NCBI GenBank assembly: GCA_934488615.1
Contig: CAKSSJ010000024.1
Span: forward strand, 1-34,675
Direction of reading: 5' to 3'
DNA length: 34,675 nucleotides
DNA from: an uncultured Eubacteriales bacterium
Lineage (GTDB): Bacteria > Bacillota > Clostridia > Oscillospirales > Acutalibacteraceae
Shown: positions 7,516 to 15,609 of the stretch, piece by piece
Position numbering within the stretch: the stretch's first letter is position 1
Layout: each line of letters begins with the position of its first letter
The notes under the pieces: model-generated
Told to the model about the DNA's origin: nothing
Database searches by the model: none
The model's input: the letters and a program-made list of their open reading frames with translations, nothing else
Made by a program: the position numbers and the translations under genes

Positions 7516-10500
7516 ATTCTTGCCCCCGAATTTATGATGTAAGAAAAGAATGTTTTAAGCATCTCAACAAGCTTTGTGAACAGAGCGATGATATAGTCAA
7601 ACGGAGATTTCTCTGTCGGCTCGTCGAAAGTAACTTCTGCTTCGCCGTCGCTGTTCAGTGCGGTAAGGTCATAGACCTCTGTGCCGAGAGTGATGAGCTC
7701 GCCGTCCGATTCCTGACCCGAAGTCTTGTTCGGAACTTCAAGCTTGACCTCTTTTATTTCACCGTAGACAGGCTCACCGTTCTTGTCAACGATGTAAGGT
7801 CTTACCCAAACAGTACCCGGTCCGTTCGATGTGCTGACCTTAACAGAAATCTCAAGCATACCCGTGAGAGCGTTCTGGGACAATTTTGCAGCCTTTGCAT
7901 TAACATAGGGGTTATCGCTGTTGAGCTCAAGCGAATTAATTTGATCTTCATAGGTTGTATAAATTACACCGTGACCTGTTATGCTTCCTTCAGATTTTGC
8001 AACGCTGTGTTCAACGTAGAGCTGGAAATCACTGTAGCCTGATATCGTTGGATCTGTGGCAACATACTTGCTGCCTGCAATTCTTGTTGTCATAACGCCC
8101 TTGTTTCTCTCTGCGGTGTAATTCTCCTGGGTTGCATATACAGCTTCAAGATTGATGTCTCTTACAAGGAAGAACTTGTAGGTCGTGTATGTGCTGACGA
8201 TATCGCCCGGTGTGCCGTCCTGTTTGACTTCTCTCCAATAAACGAAGTAGAGGTTGCTTGCGCCCGGCTTCTTTACCGGAGCGGTAATCGTTGCAAGGCA
8301 ATATTCGTAATTGAGGTCCTTGCGGATTTCCTTACTTACAACCGTTCCGCCCGATACTGTAAGATTGAAGCTTGCCTTAGCGCCGCAGTTGATGCATATT
8401 CCGTCTTCATCTGTGTTGTGGCTCGGGTGATCGAGAACCTTTAACGGCTTGTCGGCTGTTCCGTTATAGCCGTCATATGCGTAACCGTCAATTTCAAACG
8501 TATCGCCGAATATCTGACCTTCAACGTCGGTGTAATAGCCCTTTCCGCTTCCGAGGACATTGAAAAGATCCTGTTTGCCAAGTTGAGTCGTACCCAATAT
8601 TTCCATTGTGCCGCCGTAGATAACCGCTGTCGGTGTTTCAACAGCTAACAATTTGAAATAGCCGTCGTAGACGTAGTTTTTGGTATCGTCGTTCATCCAG
8701 TCGATAACGGCTTCTGTAAATGTACCGCCGTAGATTTCGGAATCAAGACCTGCGATTTCAACATGCTTGAAATTACCGTTTTCGATTACAAGCTTTCCCG
8801 GAGCTGCCGTAGCTGTAGTGTCTTCGCTGTAAGACAAAACCATTGCGTTTATCGTTCCGTTGCCCGTTATGGTAAGCGTACCCGACTGATGAAGAATATA
8901 TATGTCGTCAAAATCGACAGTGTCAATAGTGTAACCGTTGAGGTCAAGCGTTATGCTTGAACCGCTTGTGCTGAAATCAACCTCATAATAGATAGTAGTA
9001 TTTTCATAAAGCTTGATCTTGCAAGCGCCTGTCTGTGCTTTAGCGGCTTTTACAGCTTCCTCAAGGGTGTCGTAATACTTTGTTAATACGTCTTTGCTTG
9101 TAACGGAAGCAACGCCCTGTGCGCCGCAGTTGTAGCACTTGCCGTTTTCGTCCTTATTATGTTCCTTGTGATCGAGAACCTTCAATGGCTTGTCGGCTGT
9201 TCCGTTGTAGCCGTAAACACTGTTTGAATATTGGCTCTTGTCATATGTAAAGCGAGCGAACATATTGCTCTCAACATCGGCGTAGTAGCCCTTGCCTTCG
9301 CCGAGGAACATAAAGATATCATTGAAGCTGAAGGAATAAATCTTTTCAAAGGTACCGCCGTTGATATCCAATACAGCGCAATCGCTTGCAACGTCCTTGA
9401 AATAACCGTCGTTTATAACGAACGTGCGGCTGTCGCTCATGTCGGCATACATTATCAGGAGTTCATCATTGAATGTACCGCCGTTTATCTCTGTGCTGAA
9501 AACGGTTCTTATTGATTTATTAAATGTACCGTTCTCAATTACAAGCTTTCCTGCCGTATTGTCCAAATATGTCATTGCATCAATGGAAACATTTATGATT
9601 CCGTCGCCCTTTATTGTGAGGGCACCCTTATCGTACTTGATCATTGCTGAGCCGTCCTCGGTCGCATCATTGATGGTGTGCCCGTTGAGGTTGAAGGTTA
9701 TGTCTGCATCGGCTGCGCTGAAATTAACCGCTGAAGTAAGGCTGATGTCGTCGAAGAGAGTAAGCATGCTTGCTCCCGAAATTGACTTAACTGCTTCGAC
9801 CGCTTCCTCAAATGTTTCATAGAAATACGGTCTGCCGCCGTTTGTCTGCATTGCAGAAGCAACGATGTTTGCGCCGCACTCGAGACATCTGTGATCTTCT
9901 TCACCGGTGATTGCCGAATGATCGTGATGGTCAACGACTGTGATCATTGAGTTGTTTTCCATTCCGTCAAAGCCGTAAGCATTGACATCGTTGAGCCTTA
10001 TATCACCGAATTTTACTCCTGCTGTTGAATAGTAGCCCTTGCCCTCTCCGAGAGCTGAGTACCAATCAAAACTGCCGTCGGCAGGAACTGCGGCAGCAAG
10101 CTTTTTGTAGCTTCCGCCGTTCAATTCTACGATTGGGAAGCCGTTATAATCATCCAATGCAACGTGTCCGTTTACCGTTGCATCGTTTATTGTCAGCTTG
10201 GCGGGACCCATTGCCGCAATGAAAGAGTCGTAAGTACCGTTTTCGATAATCAGCTCGCCGACGTCATCGCCGTAAGCCATAACGCCGAAGAATATGCTTG
10301 AGGAGCCGTTGCCCGTAACGGTGAGCTTCTTTGCGGTAATAACGCCGGGCATATTTCCCGATGTGTCCTCCAAATTACGGTCAATTCTCTTACCGTTCAT
10401 GTCAAGAATGATTCCGTCGCCTGCCATGATCGATGAGCTTGAATCGATAACAAAGTTATCAAGGAGCTTAACCGTTACAATGCCCGTGAGGGTCTGAGCG

Positions 10501-11753
10501 TTTTCCATAGCCTCGCCGAATGTGTCAAATGCCGTAGCATTGCCGTCGGCATCAATAACGAGTGCGTCGGCGATTGCGCCGCAGATCGTACAAATATGAT
10601 CATCGTCAAATGCATGCTCGGAACATTCCTCAACATAAACATTCTCAAGCGTCTTGACATTTGCATTCTCTACAAGGCTTTTATCCGAGGAGTTGCGATA
10701 AACATAGCGCTTAACAAGAGCGTCGGCGCAGGTCTTGTCGCCCTCAAATGTCAGCTTGGCAAATGAGCCGCCTGTAAGCTCTGCAGAAGCACCGTCGGCA
10801 ATAGTAACCGTATTGGTGAATTTGGCAGCCCTGTAGTCGGCTTCAAGCATTCCGCCGTGAATATTAACGGGGCAGTTAACTGTTGCCACGGTAACGTATA
10901 AGGTCGAACCGCTGTTGTTATTGTCATAGACATTGATCTTAACAGGCTCCTGAATTTCGATATAGCCTGAAGCCTCAATCCTTCCGCCGTCGGAGATCGT
11001 CATGGTACAGCCGTCATAATATGTACCGCCGAGCAATCTGAAGCCGCACGGATCGCCGTACATATCTACGCCATTTGCAAGCATTTCGCTGTAAATATTA
11101 ACGTCTCTCAGAAGGAATCCGTCATAGCCTGTATTGGATATAAGCTTTCCCGTATAGCGGCCGTATCTAAGATCGACCACAGATGACTCGTTTGCCTGAA
11201 TTGTTCCGAGGCATACGATGATGGATTCGGCAACGAATTGTGCATGGCCGTTCATTTCAACCATGAGATATTCGTCATCTCTGGTTACATCGCCGTAAAT
11301 ACCGCCCGATACATAGCAATACGAGTAATCGTAGCCGTAAATCGTGCCACGGAAGGTACCTTTACCGTCAGTGATTCTGAGTATGGCGTTCTTACGGAGT
11401 GTGATCGTGCCATAGACCGTGTGAGAGTTTGCATCAAAGTAGAAATTACCCTGATCAAGCTCTATCGGCTCATGCCAATCCGTGAGCAGGGAAAGAGTGC
11501 AAACCTGATAATCTTCGGTGCTTGCAAGCGCAAGTGCTTCATCAAAGTCCGAAAAATATGTAGCTTCCGTCTGGTTGTATTTAACGATTTTGGCTACAAT
11601 GTCGGCATTACATTCCGTACATTTGTTGTCCTCGGTAATCGAGGGGTGGGTGCAGTTGCCGTCCGCCGCAAATACTGTGACGGGAATCATCGTAAAAATC
11701 ATGATGACCGCCAATATCACGGACAGAACACGCAAGCTGTTCTTTTTGTTCAT
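7512..11753 (-). CDS. Giant secreted modular surface protein with repeated His/Cys zinc-knuckle-like modules
   Basis: The start chosen is the ATG at 11753, which has AAAAGGAGA upstream and opens a clear signal peptide (MNKKNSLRVL, then a hydrophobic core ending VTVFAA). This gives 1413 residues; upstream in-frame starts lack these. Five short motifs of the form (C/H)-x2-H...C-x2-C recur at about residues 33, 376, 606, 858 and 1104, so modules are roughly 230-340 residues. Each of the first four leads into a segment with a YxTFxEAVExA-like helix, L-D-L-N-G-x-T-I and G-G-T-F turns, typical of right-handed beta-helix (pectin-lyase-like) repeats. The last motif leads into a non-helical C-terminal region with TVSGGTVVS and a predicted beta-rich domain. 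The end (about 1385-1413) is a hydrophobic, aromatic helix. There is no LPXTG or S-layer motif. It is probably an extracellular or wall-associated adhesin or binding protein; no enzyme motif is visible. Its expression is probably controlled by the adjacent LytTR pair. Confidence 0.85.
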   Translation of the reverse strand: MNKKNSLRVLSVILAVIMIFTMIPVTVFAADGNCTHPSITEDNKCTECNADIVAKIVKYNQTEATYFSDFDEALALASTEDYQVCTLSLLTDWHEPIELDQGNFYFDANSHTVYGTITLRKNAILRITDGKGTFRGTIYGYDYSYCYVSGGIYGDVTRDDEYLMVEMNGHAQFVAESIIVCLGTIQANESSVVDLRYGRYTGKLISNTGYDGFLLRDVNIYSEMLANGVDMYGDPCGFRLLGGTYYDGCTMTISDGGRIEASGYIEIQEPVKINVYDNNNSGSTLYVTVATVNCPVNIHGGMLEADYRAAKFTNTVTIADGASAELTGGSFAKLTFEGDKTCADALVKRYVYRNSSDKSLVENANVKTLENVYVEECSEHAFDDDHICTICGAIADALVIDADGNATAFDTFGEAMENAQTLTGIVTVKLLDNFVIDSSSSIMAGDGIILDMNGKRIDRNLEDTSGNMPGVITAKKLTVTGNGSSSIFFGVMAYGDDVGELIIENGTYDSFIAAMGPAKLTINDATVNGHVALDDYNGFPIVELNGGSYKKLAAAVPADGSFDWYSALGEGKGYYSTAGVKFGDIRLNDVNAYGFDGMENNSMITVVDHHDHSAITGEEDHRCLECGANIVASAMQTNGGRPYFYETFEEAVEAVKSISGASMLTLFDDISLTSAVNFSAADADITFNLNGHTINDATEDGSAMIKYDKGALTIKGDGIINVSIDAMTYLDNTAGKLVIENGTFNKSIRTVFSTEINGGTFNDELLIMYADMSDSRTFVINDGYFKDVASDCAVLDINGGTFEKIYSFSFNDIFMFLGEGKGYYADVESNMFARFTYDKSQYSNSVYGYNGTADKPLKVLDHKEHNKDENGKCYNCGAQGVASVTSKDVLTKYYDTLEEAVKAAKAQTGACKIKLYENTTIYYEVDFSTSGSSITLDLNGYTIDTVDFDDIYILHQSGTLTITGNGTINAMVLSYSEDTTATAAPGKLVIENGNFKHVEIAGLDSEIYGGTFTEAVIDWMNDDTKNYVYDGYFKLLAVETPTAVIYGGTMEILGTTQLGKQDLFNVLGSGKGYYTDVEGQIFGDTFEIDGYAYDGYNGTADKPLKVLDHPSHNTDEDGICINCGAKASFNLTVSGGTVVSKEIRKDLNYEYCLATITAPVKKPGASNLYFVYWREVKQDGTPGDIVSTYTTYKFFLVRDINLEAVYATQENYTAERNKGVMTTRIAGSKYVATDPTISGYSDFQLYVEHSVAKSEGSITGHGVIYTTYEDQINSLELNSDNPYVNAKAAKLSQNALTGMLEISVKVSTSNGPGTVWVRPYIVDKNGEPVYGEIKEVKLEVPNKTSGQESDGELITLGTEVYDLTALNSDGEAEVTFDEPTEKSPFDYIIALFTKLVEMLKTFFSYIINSGARI
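8430..9213 (-). repeat. Internal near-identical DNA repeat within the giant gene
   Basis: The stretches at about 8430-8468 and 9171-9209 are almost identical at the DNA level, both encoding YGYNGTADKPLKVLDH-type or DGYNGTADKPLKVLDH-type sequence just before the His/Cys motif. Silent differences are few, which suggests recent duplication or gene conversion between modules. Such repeats can change module number by recombination. Confidence 0.7.
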
Positions 11754-11829
11754 TGCCACGTCTCCTTTTTGCTGAATTACGCTGAGTTTTCGGTGTAAGC
11801 GCAGAAATGCGCTATTTTCCTTATACATA

Positions 11830-11858
11830 ATACTAAAATAAAACCATAAATATTGCAA
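11830..11858 (-). promoter_or_regulatory. Sigma-A promoter for the giant secreted protein
   Basis: On the minus strand, -35 TTGCAA (11853-11858), a 17-base spacer and -10 TAGTAT (11830-11835). The predicted leader of about 70 bases contains a small hairpin (AGCGCA/TGCGCT, 11798-11813). The direct repeats at 11862-11897 end 3 bases upstream of the -35 box. Confidence 0.65.
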
Positions 11859-11861
11859 TAG

Positions 11862-11897
11862 TTTTGGCACAAGCGGTCATTTTTTGGCACAAGCGGT
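11862..11897. promoter_or_regulatory. Tandem direct repeats, candidate LytTR operator
   Basis: The 16-base sequence TTTTGGCACAAGCGGT occurs exactly twice, at 11862-11877 and 11882-11897, with a pitch of 20 bp (about two helical turns). LytTR-family regulators typically bind pairs of short direct repeats spaced by about two turns just upstream of the -35 box, and these sit there for the giant-gene promoter. A weaker related GGCACTTG lies at 11915-11922, overlapping the regulator's own -35. The LytTR regulator is encoded immediately next door. Binding is inferred. Confidence 0.65.
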
Positions 11898-11919
11898 TTT
11901 CGATGAACAAAGTCGGCAC

Positions 11920-11948
11920 TTGTTTTTATCATTTTTTTGTGATATATT
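11920..11948 (+). promoter_or_regulatory. Putative promoter for the LytTR regulator-kinase operon
   Basis: TTGTTT (11920-11925), 17 bases, TATATT (11943-11948), followed by the AGGTGAT ribosome site and the ATG at 11980. The partial half-site GGCAC just ahead of the -35 leaves room for autoregulation. Confidence 0.45.
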
Positions 11949-11979
11949 ATAAAAGTATAGAAAAAGGCAGGTGATAAGC

Positions 11980-12693
11980 ATGAGAATAGCGCTGATAGAT
12001 GATGAAAAAAGCTCGCTTGACCGTCTCTGCGGACTGATAAACGAGCATGTCGGCTCTAAGGTTTCGATTGACCGTTTTATAAGCGGCGAGGAATTCATGG
12101 AAGGATTCAAAGCCGATATCTATGACCTGATAATTACCGATATTTTCATGGACAAGCTCACGGGAATTGAGACAGCTCGCAAAATCCGTAAAAAGGATAA
12201 AAATGTTAAGCTCGTTTTTTGCACCTCAAGCAACGAATTCGCCTGCGAAAGCTATGAGGTCAATGCCTGCTACTATCTGCGTAAACCTTACACCGAAGAG
12301 AGCTTTTCAGCAATGCTTGACCGCCTTGAGCTTGAAAAGCTGGAGCTCTCACGCTCCGTCAAGCTTCCCGACGGTCAGTCGATCGTGCTTCGCAACGTGA
12401 TATATGCCGATTTCGCTTCGCATTGCGTAACATTTCACAACAAGCTCGGTGAAAATATTGTTTCGAGAGTTTCGTTTGCCGACGTCGAACCGTTATTGTG
12501 TGCCAATTCGTATTTTTGCAGTCCGTCAAAGGGCATGATAGTCAATTTCTATGAGGTTGTCGCTCAGAACGATAATGTGTTCGTCATGAGCGATGAAACG
12601 AGAATTCCGATAAGCCGCCGCAAGGCAAAAGAAGTAACCGAGGCTTATGCCGAATTCAGATTCGAACTGTTGAGAAGCGGAGGTGAAAAATAA
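11980..12693 (+). CDS. LytTR-family response regulator (AgrA-type)
   Basis: The 237-residue product has a receiver domain with acidic pocket Asp7/Asp8, phospho-acceptor Asp54 (LIITDIFMD) and the conserved Lys102 (YYLRKPY). A C-terminal LytTR DNA-binding domain follows at about 130-237 (LPDGQSIVLRNVIYADFASHC..., then PISRRKAKEV). The ATG at 11980 is preferred over an in-frame GTG at 11971 because AGGTGAT lies 4-6 bases ahead of it. It is divergent from the giant secreted-protein gene across a 226-base gap that contains the direct repeats. Its stop overlaps the kinase ATG by one base. I infer it activates the secreted protein in response to an external signal. No AgrB/AgrD-type peptide genes are found here. 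Confidence 0.93.
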   Translation: MRIALIDDEKSSLDRLCGLINEHVGSKVSIDRFISGEEFMEGFKADIYDLIITDIFMDKLTGIETARKIRKKDKNVKLVFCTSSNEFACESYEVNACYYLRKPYTEESFSAMLDRLELEKLELSRSVKLPDGQSIVLRNVIYADFASHCVTFHNKLGENIVSRVSFADVEPLLCANSYFCSPSKGMIVNFYEVVAQNDNVFVMSDETRIPISRRKAKEVTEAYAEFRFELLRSGGEK

Positions 12694-14015
12694 TGCCTCC
12701 CGTTTACAGACTGATTGAGGTTTGGGTTTATTCATTGCTCAACTTTTTGCCGTTCCTTGTTCTTGCGCTTTACCCGTTCAGAAACAGGCTCCGTTTTTCA
12801 CGTCCCGTTACGGGCATTCTCATAGGCTTGATGACGTTGGTTCAGCTCGGACTCGGAACGTGGGCGGCATTCTTTTCAAACGGCAGAGCCGGCATGGTCA
12901 GCGCAGTCAGCACCGTGCTTTATGCCGCCTTCTACATTCTCGCCGTCAAGACCTCGTTTGCGAAAATTCTTTTTACGCTTCTTATGACGTCAAACAATGC
13001 CAATCTTATGGTTATGGCATCGAAATGCCTTGAGGGTCAGCTCTTCCCCGAGCTTGCGACGCAGGCATACCGCTGGTCGTTTTCTCTTTGTATGCTCGCC
13101 GTCGAGCTTGTGCTTTGGTTTCCGCTGAGGCAATACATGAAAAAGGTCTACACCCCTGCCGTCGAACGTGAGCCGTCGGGCTTTGAATGGAAATATTTGT
13201 GGCTCATTCCGGGCACGTTTTATATTATCTGGTACTACGAAATTTACGGAAATACAACTCAGTCGAGCTTGAACGTTGCCTTACAGCCGAAAAATACGGC
13301 ATTCCTTTTTCTGATAAACATCGGAGCATTTCTTGTTTATTATGTCGTTGCAAGGCTCATTTTCGAGCAGGACAAAAACATGGAGCTGAGCGAAAAAAAT
13401 CATCGCCTTGCGATGAGCGAGCTTCAATACGACAGCCTTCGTGAAAGGATTGCCGAGGCTCGCAGGGCGAAACATGACGTGCGCCACCATATCGCTCTCA
13501 TGCAGGAGCTTCTGCGAAAAGAAGAATACGGCGAGCTGGAAAAATATTTGCAGGAATACAGTCTGAGCGTGCCCGACGATACACCGATTGCGTTCTGCGA
13601 GAATTCTGCGGCAAACGTCGTTATCGCCTACTTTGCGCAGTTTGCAAAGAGCAACGGCATAGAGTATGTAGTTAAAACCGACATTCCCGAAGAAATAAAA
13701 ATTGAAAACACCGAGCTCTCCGTGCTTTTGGGCAACCTGATTGAAAATGCAATGGATGCCTGCATACAGAACGGCGGCGGAAAAATCATAATCCGAGCGT
13801 CGTATGAGGCACATTCGCTTTGCTTCGCCGTTGACAACAGCTTCGACGGCAAGGCTAAAAAAGACCGCGACGGCTCTTTTCTTTCGACTAAGCACAAGGG
13901 TCGCGGTTTGGGAATCGAATCGGTAAAAAGCATTGCCGAAAGATACAACGGCATTTGCAAATTTGAATATGACGAAAAAATGTTTTATGCCTCCGTCATG
14001 CTCAATGACAATTAA
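12693..14015 (+). CDS. GHKL-domain sensor histidine kinase (AgrC-type)
   Basis: The 440-residue protein has a multi-pass membrane sensor over residues 1-225 (about six hydrophobic segments), a short helical linker, an H-box with His261 (AKHDVRHHIALMQELL), an N-box (LLGNLIENAMDACI, about 344-358) and a G-box (KGRGLGIESVKSIAE, about 402-416). This is the HPK10/GHKL type that pairs with LytTR regulators. It is in one operon with the preceding regulator (stop and start overlap by 1 base). The signal is unknown. Most characterised members sense small peptides, but no peptide-export or maturation gene is adjacent. Confidence 0.92.
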   Translation: MPPVYRLIEVWVYSLLNFLPFLVLALYPFRNRLRFSRPVTGILIGLMTLVQLGLGTWAAFFSNGRAGMVSAVSTVLYAAFYILAVKTSFAKILFTLLMTSNNANLMVMASKCLEGQLFPELATQAYRWSFSLCMLAVELVLWFPLRQYMKKVYTPAVEREPSGFEWKYLWLIPGTFYIIWYYEIYGNTTQSSLNVALQPKNTAFLFLINIGAFLVYYVVARLIFEQDKNMELSEKNHRLAMSELQYDSLRERIAEARRAKHDVRHHIALMQELLRKEEYGELEKYLQEYSLSVPDDTPIAFCENSAANVVIAYFAQFAKSNGIEYVVKTDIPEEIKIENTELSVLLGNLIENAMDACIQNGGGKIIIRASYEAHSLCFAVDNSFDGKAKKDRDGSFLSTKHKGRGLGIESVKSIAERYNGICKFEYDEKMFYASVMLNDN

Positions 14016-14030
14016 AACGCTTTATAACAA

Positions 14031-14057
14031 AAAAGGACCGCTCAAGGCAGTCCTTTT
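14031..14057. terminator. Bidirectional terminator between the kinase gene and pduL
   Basis: AAAAGGAC (14031-14038) pairs with GTCCTTTT (14050-14057) around an 11-base loop. A-rich and T-rich flanks on both sides allow it to end both convergent transcripts. Confidence 0.75.
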
Positions 14058-14070
14058 AATTTTATGTAGC

Positions 14071-14646
14071 TTATTTAATTATTTCGCCCATCATTCCGGG
14101 AGTTGCAAAAGCCGCATTTGACTCGTCTGTATCAATGTGCATTGCAAGAGCGTACTTGGGGCTGACTCTTACAACAACATCGCCGAAAACAAGCGAACGA
14201 CCGTTAGAATTGATTTTAACGGAAACGATTTCCTTATCCTTGAGACCGAACTTCTCGGCATCCTCGGGAGTTGCGTGGATGTGACGCTTTGCAACAATAA
14301 CGCCCTCACTAAGCTCTACCTCGCCTGCAGGACCTACAAGCTTGCAAGCGCCGCTGCCTGCGATATCGCCCGACTCACGGCAGGGTGCGTTTACACCGAT
14401 TGAACGTGCATCGGAAGCTGAAAGCTCAACCTGAGTCTCGGGACGAACGGGACCGAGAATTGAAACAGCGGGGAAGCTGCTCTTGGGTCCGATAACCTGA
14501 ACTCTCTCATTTGAGGCAAACTGACCCGGCTGGGAAAGATCCTTTTTCTTGGTAAGCTCATATCCCTTGCCGAAGAGAGTTTCAAGAACCTCCTGCGTGA
14601 CATGAACGTGGCGAGCCGATGTTTCGACTAAAACCTGATTTGACAT
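14071..14646 (-). CDS. pduL: PduL-type phosphate acyltransferase
   Basis: The product is 191 residues from the ATG at 14646, which has GAGG 9 bases upstream; a longer in-frame start is less likely. It is a PduL phosphotransacylase, which interconverts acyl-CoA and acyl-phosphate (acetyl or propanoyl). The two-metal site histidines are recognisable as His13 and His15 (RHVHV), His122 and His124 (RHIHATPEDA) and His170 (AMHID). There is no N-terminal encapsulation helix and no microcompartment gene nearby, so it is probably a cytosolic enzyme replacing Pta in acetate formation. It is monocistronic, between its own promoter and the shared terminator. No acetate kinase gene is in the window. Confidence 0.92.
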   Translation of the reverse strand: MSNQVLVETSARHVHVTQEVLETLFGKGYELTKKKDLSQPGQFASNERVQVIGPKSSFPAVSILGPVRPETQVELSASDARSIGVNAPCRESGDIAGSGACKLVGPAGEVELSEGVIVAKRHIHATPEDAEKFGLKDKEIVSVKINSNGRSLVFGDVVVRVSPKYALAMHIDTDESNAAFATPGMMGEIIK

Positions 14647-14681
14647 TTTAAACAACCTCACTTTTATTGGTTTCCGCAAAT

Positions 14682-14710
14682 ATTATAAGCCAAAAGTTTT
14701 TAAATTGCAA
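14682..14710 (-). promoter_or_regulatory. Sigma-A promoter of pduL
   Basis: On the minus strand, TTGCAA (14705-14710), 17 bases and TATAAT (14682-14687), giving a leader of about 30 bases before the pduL ATG. Confidence 0.75.
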
Positions 14711-14748
14711 CAGTTTTTGACTATTCTGTTAAATTGCGTTTTGAGCTA

Positions 14749-14777
14749 TTGATTTAAGGGCAAAAATGAAGTATAAT
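14749..14777 (+). promoter_or_regulatory. Sigma-A promoter of the YjdF-like membrane protein operon
   Basis: TTGATT (14749-14754), 17 bases, TATAAT (14772-14777), about 40 bases before the ATG at 14818. It is divergent from the pduL promoter, with about 40 bases between the -35 boxes. Confidence 0.75.
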
Positions 14778-14817
14778 TTAATAAATAGCGAAAAATCAAA
14801 CTACAAAAGGTGTTCAG

Positions 14818-15471
14818 ATGAAGAAAAAAACATTGAATTCAATCCCGAAGCTACCGACCGCCGTTCAGGTAACATGGTATGTGTGCCGCGGACTTCTTTT
14901 CGTATGGGGCGCAGTCATGCTTTTTGCGGGCTATACAACAGAATTTCTCGAAGCTGTTTTTGCGATAATATTTACACATCTGTGGGATCTTTTTCAGCTC
15001 CTCGGAGGAAAAACATTTATTACGCTCGTTCCGCACCGTGTTCAGACGATGCTCAATCTTCTGATATGCTTCGGCGTTGTCGTCGGCTCAACGATCAACA
15101 AATTCACAACATTTGAGCACATTGACATTCCCGAGCATTTCTTTGCAGGCTATATCGCCGCGGCAGGAAGCTACGAGCTGGCGGTCATAATACAAAGCAG
15201 ACAGCCTAAGGATAAAAAGCTCAGTCCTGCGCTGGCGGCAATGTTCGGTCTTGCCTTTTCCGTCATGCTGCTGACAGGCTGGGAATTCTACGAGTTTACT
15301 ATGGACAGGCTTTACGGGCTTAATCTTCAGCGCTCGGGCTTCAACACGGAGGCAGGACTTATCGACACCATGACCGATCTCATTATCGGCGCGGCGGGCG
15401 CACTCACGGGAATGTTTATAACGGCATTTTCAAAGGCAGGATTTTTCAAAAAGAAGGGCAAAAAGAAATGA
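14818..15471 (+). CDS. YjdF/DUF2238-like integral membrane protein
   Basis: The 217-residue protein has about six hydrophobic segments. Its second half carries WEFYEFTMDRLYGL followed by GLIDTMTDLIIGAAGALTG, which resembles the conserved WE-xEF...D-T-x-x-D-L-I...G pattern of YjdF/DUF2238 membrane proteins. The charged Glu and Asp residues inside these membrane segments suggest a transport or binding role, but the family is not characterised. The start has AAAGG 7-8 bases upstream. It ends in a lysine-rich tail (KKKGKKK), and its stop overlaps the ATG of a 31-residue membrane peptide. Confidence 0.65.
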   Translation: MKKKTLNSIPKLPTAVQVTWYVCRGLLFVWGAVMLFAGYTTEFLEAVFAIIFTHLWDLFQLLGGKTFITLVPHRVQTMLNLLICFGVVVGSTINKFTTFEHIDIPEHFFAGYIAAAGSYELAVIIQSRQPKDKKLSPALAAMFGLAFSVMLLTGWEFYEFTMDRLYGLNLQRSGFNTEAGLIDTMTDLIIGAAGALTGMFITAFSKAGFFKKKGKKK

Positions 15472-15563
15472 ACAAAAATGCTACTAAGATAATTGCGCTT
15501 GTTCTTGCGGGGCTCATGATTCTCGGCACTCTGACAGGCATCATTACCACATTGCTCCATTGA
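15468..15563 (+). CDS. 31-residue single-pass membrane peptide
   Basis: ATG overlaps the TGA of the membrane protein gene (ATGA). The product, MNKNATKIIALVLAGLMI and a further 13 residues ending TTLLH, is one hydrophobic helix with a positive N-terminus and no charged residues inside. It is too short to be a classical exported protein and looks like a small membrane subunit or regulator. The lysine codons at the end of the upstream gene include AAG but there is no strong GGAGG, so translation probably depends on coupling. It is followed by 46 bases before the CHAP gene. Confidence 0.5.
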   Translation: MNKNATKIIALVLAGLMILGTLTGIITTLLH

Positions 15564-15609
15564 CAGGGAAACGGAAATGATTAAATAATCAAGAGAGGAT
15601 AGTGAAAGC

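Noticed and set aside
11754..11870. Upstream extension of the giant secreted protein by 39 codons
   Set aside because: The extension runs through the promoter -10 box and lacks a ribosome site. The ATG at 11753 has AAAAGGAGA and begins the signal peptide.
14766..15116. Plus-strand frame overlapping the start of the YjdF-like gene
   Set aside because: It starts at the promoter -10, lacks a ribosome site and overlaps a better-supported membrane protein in another frame.
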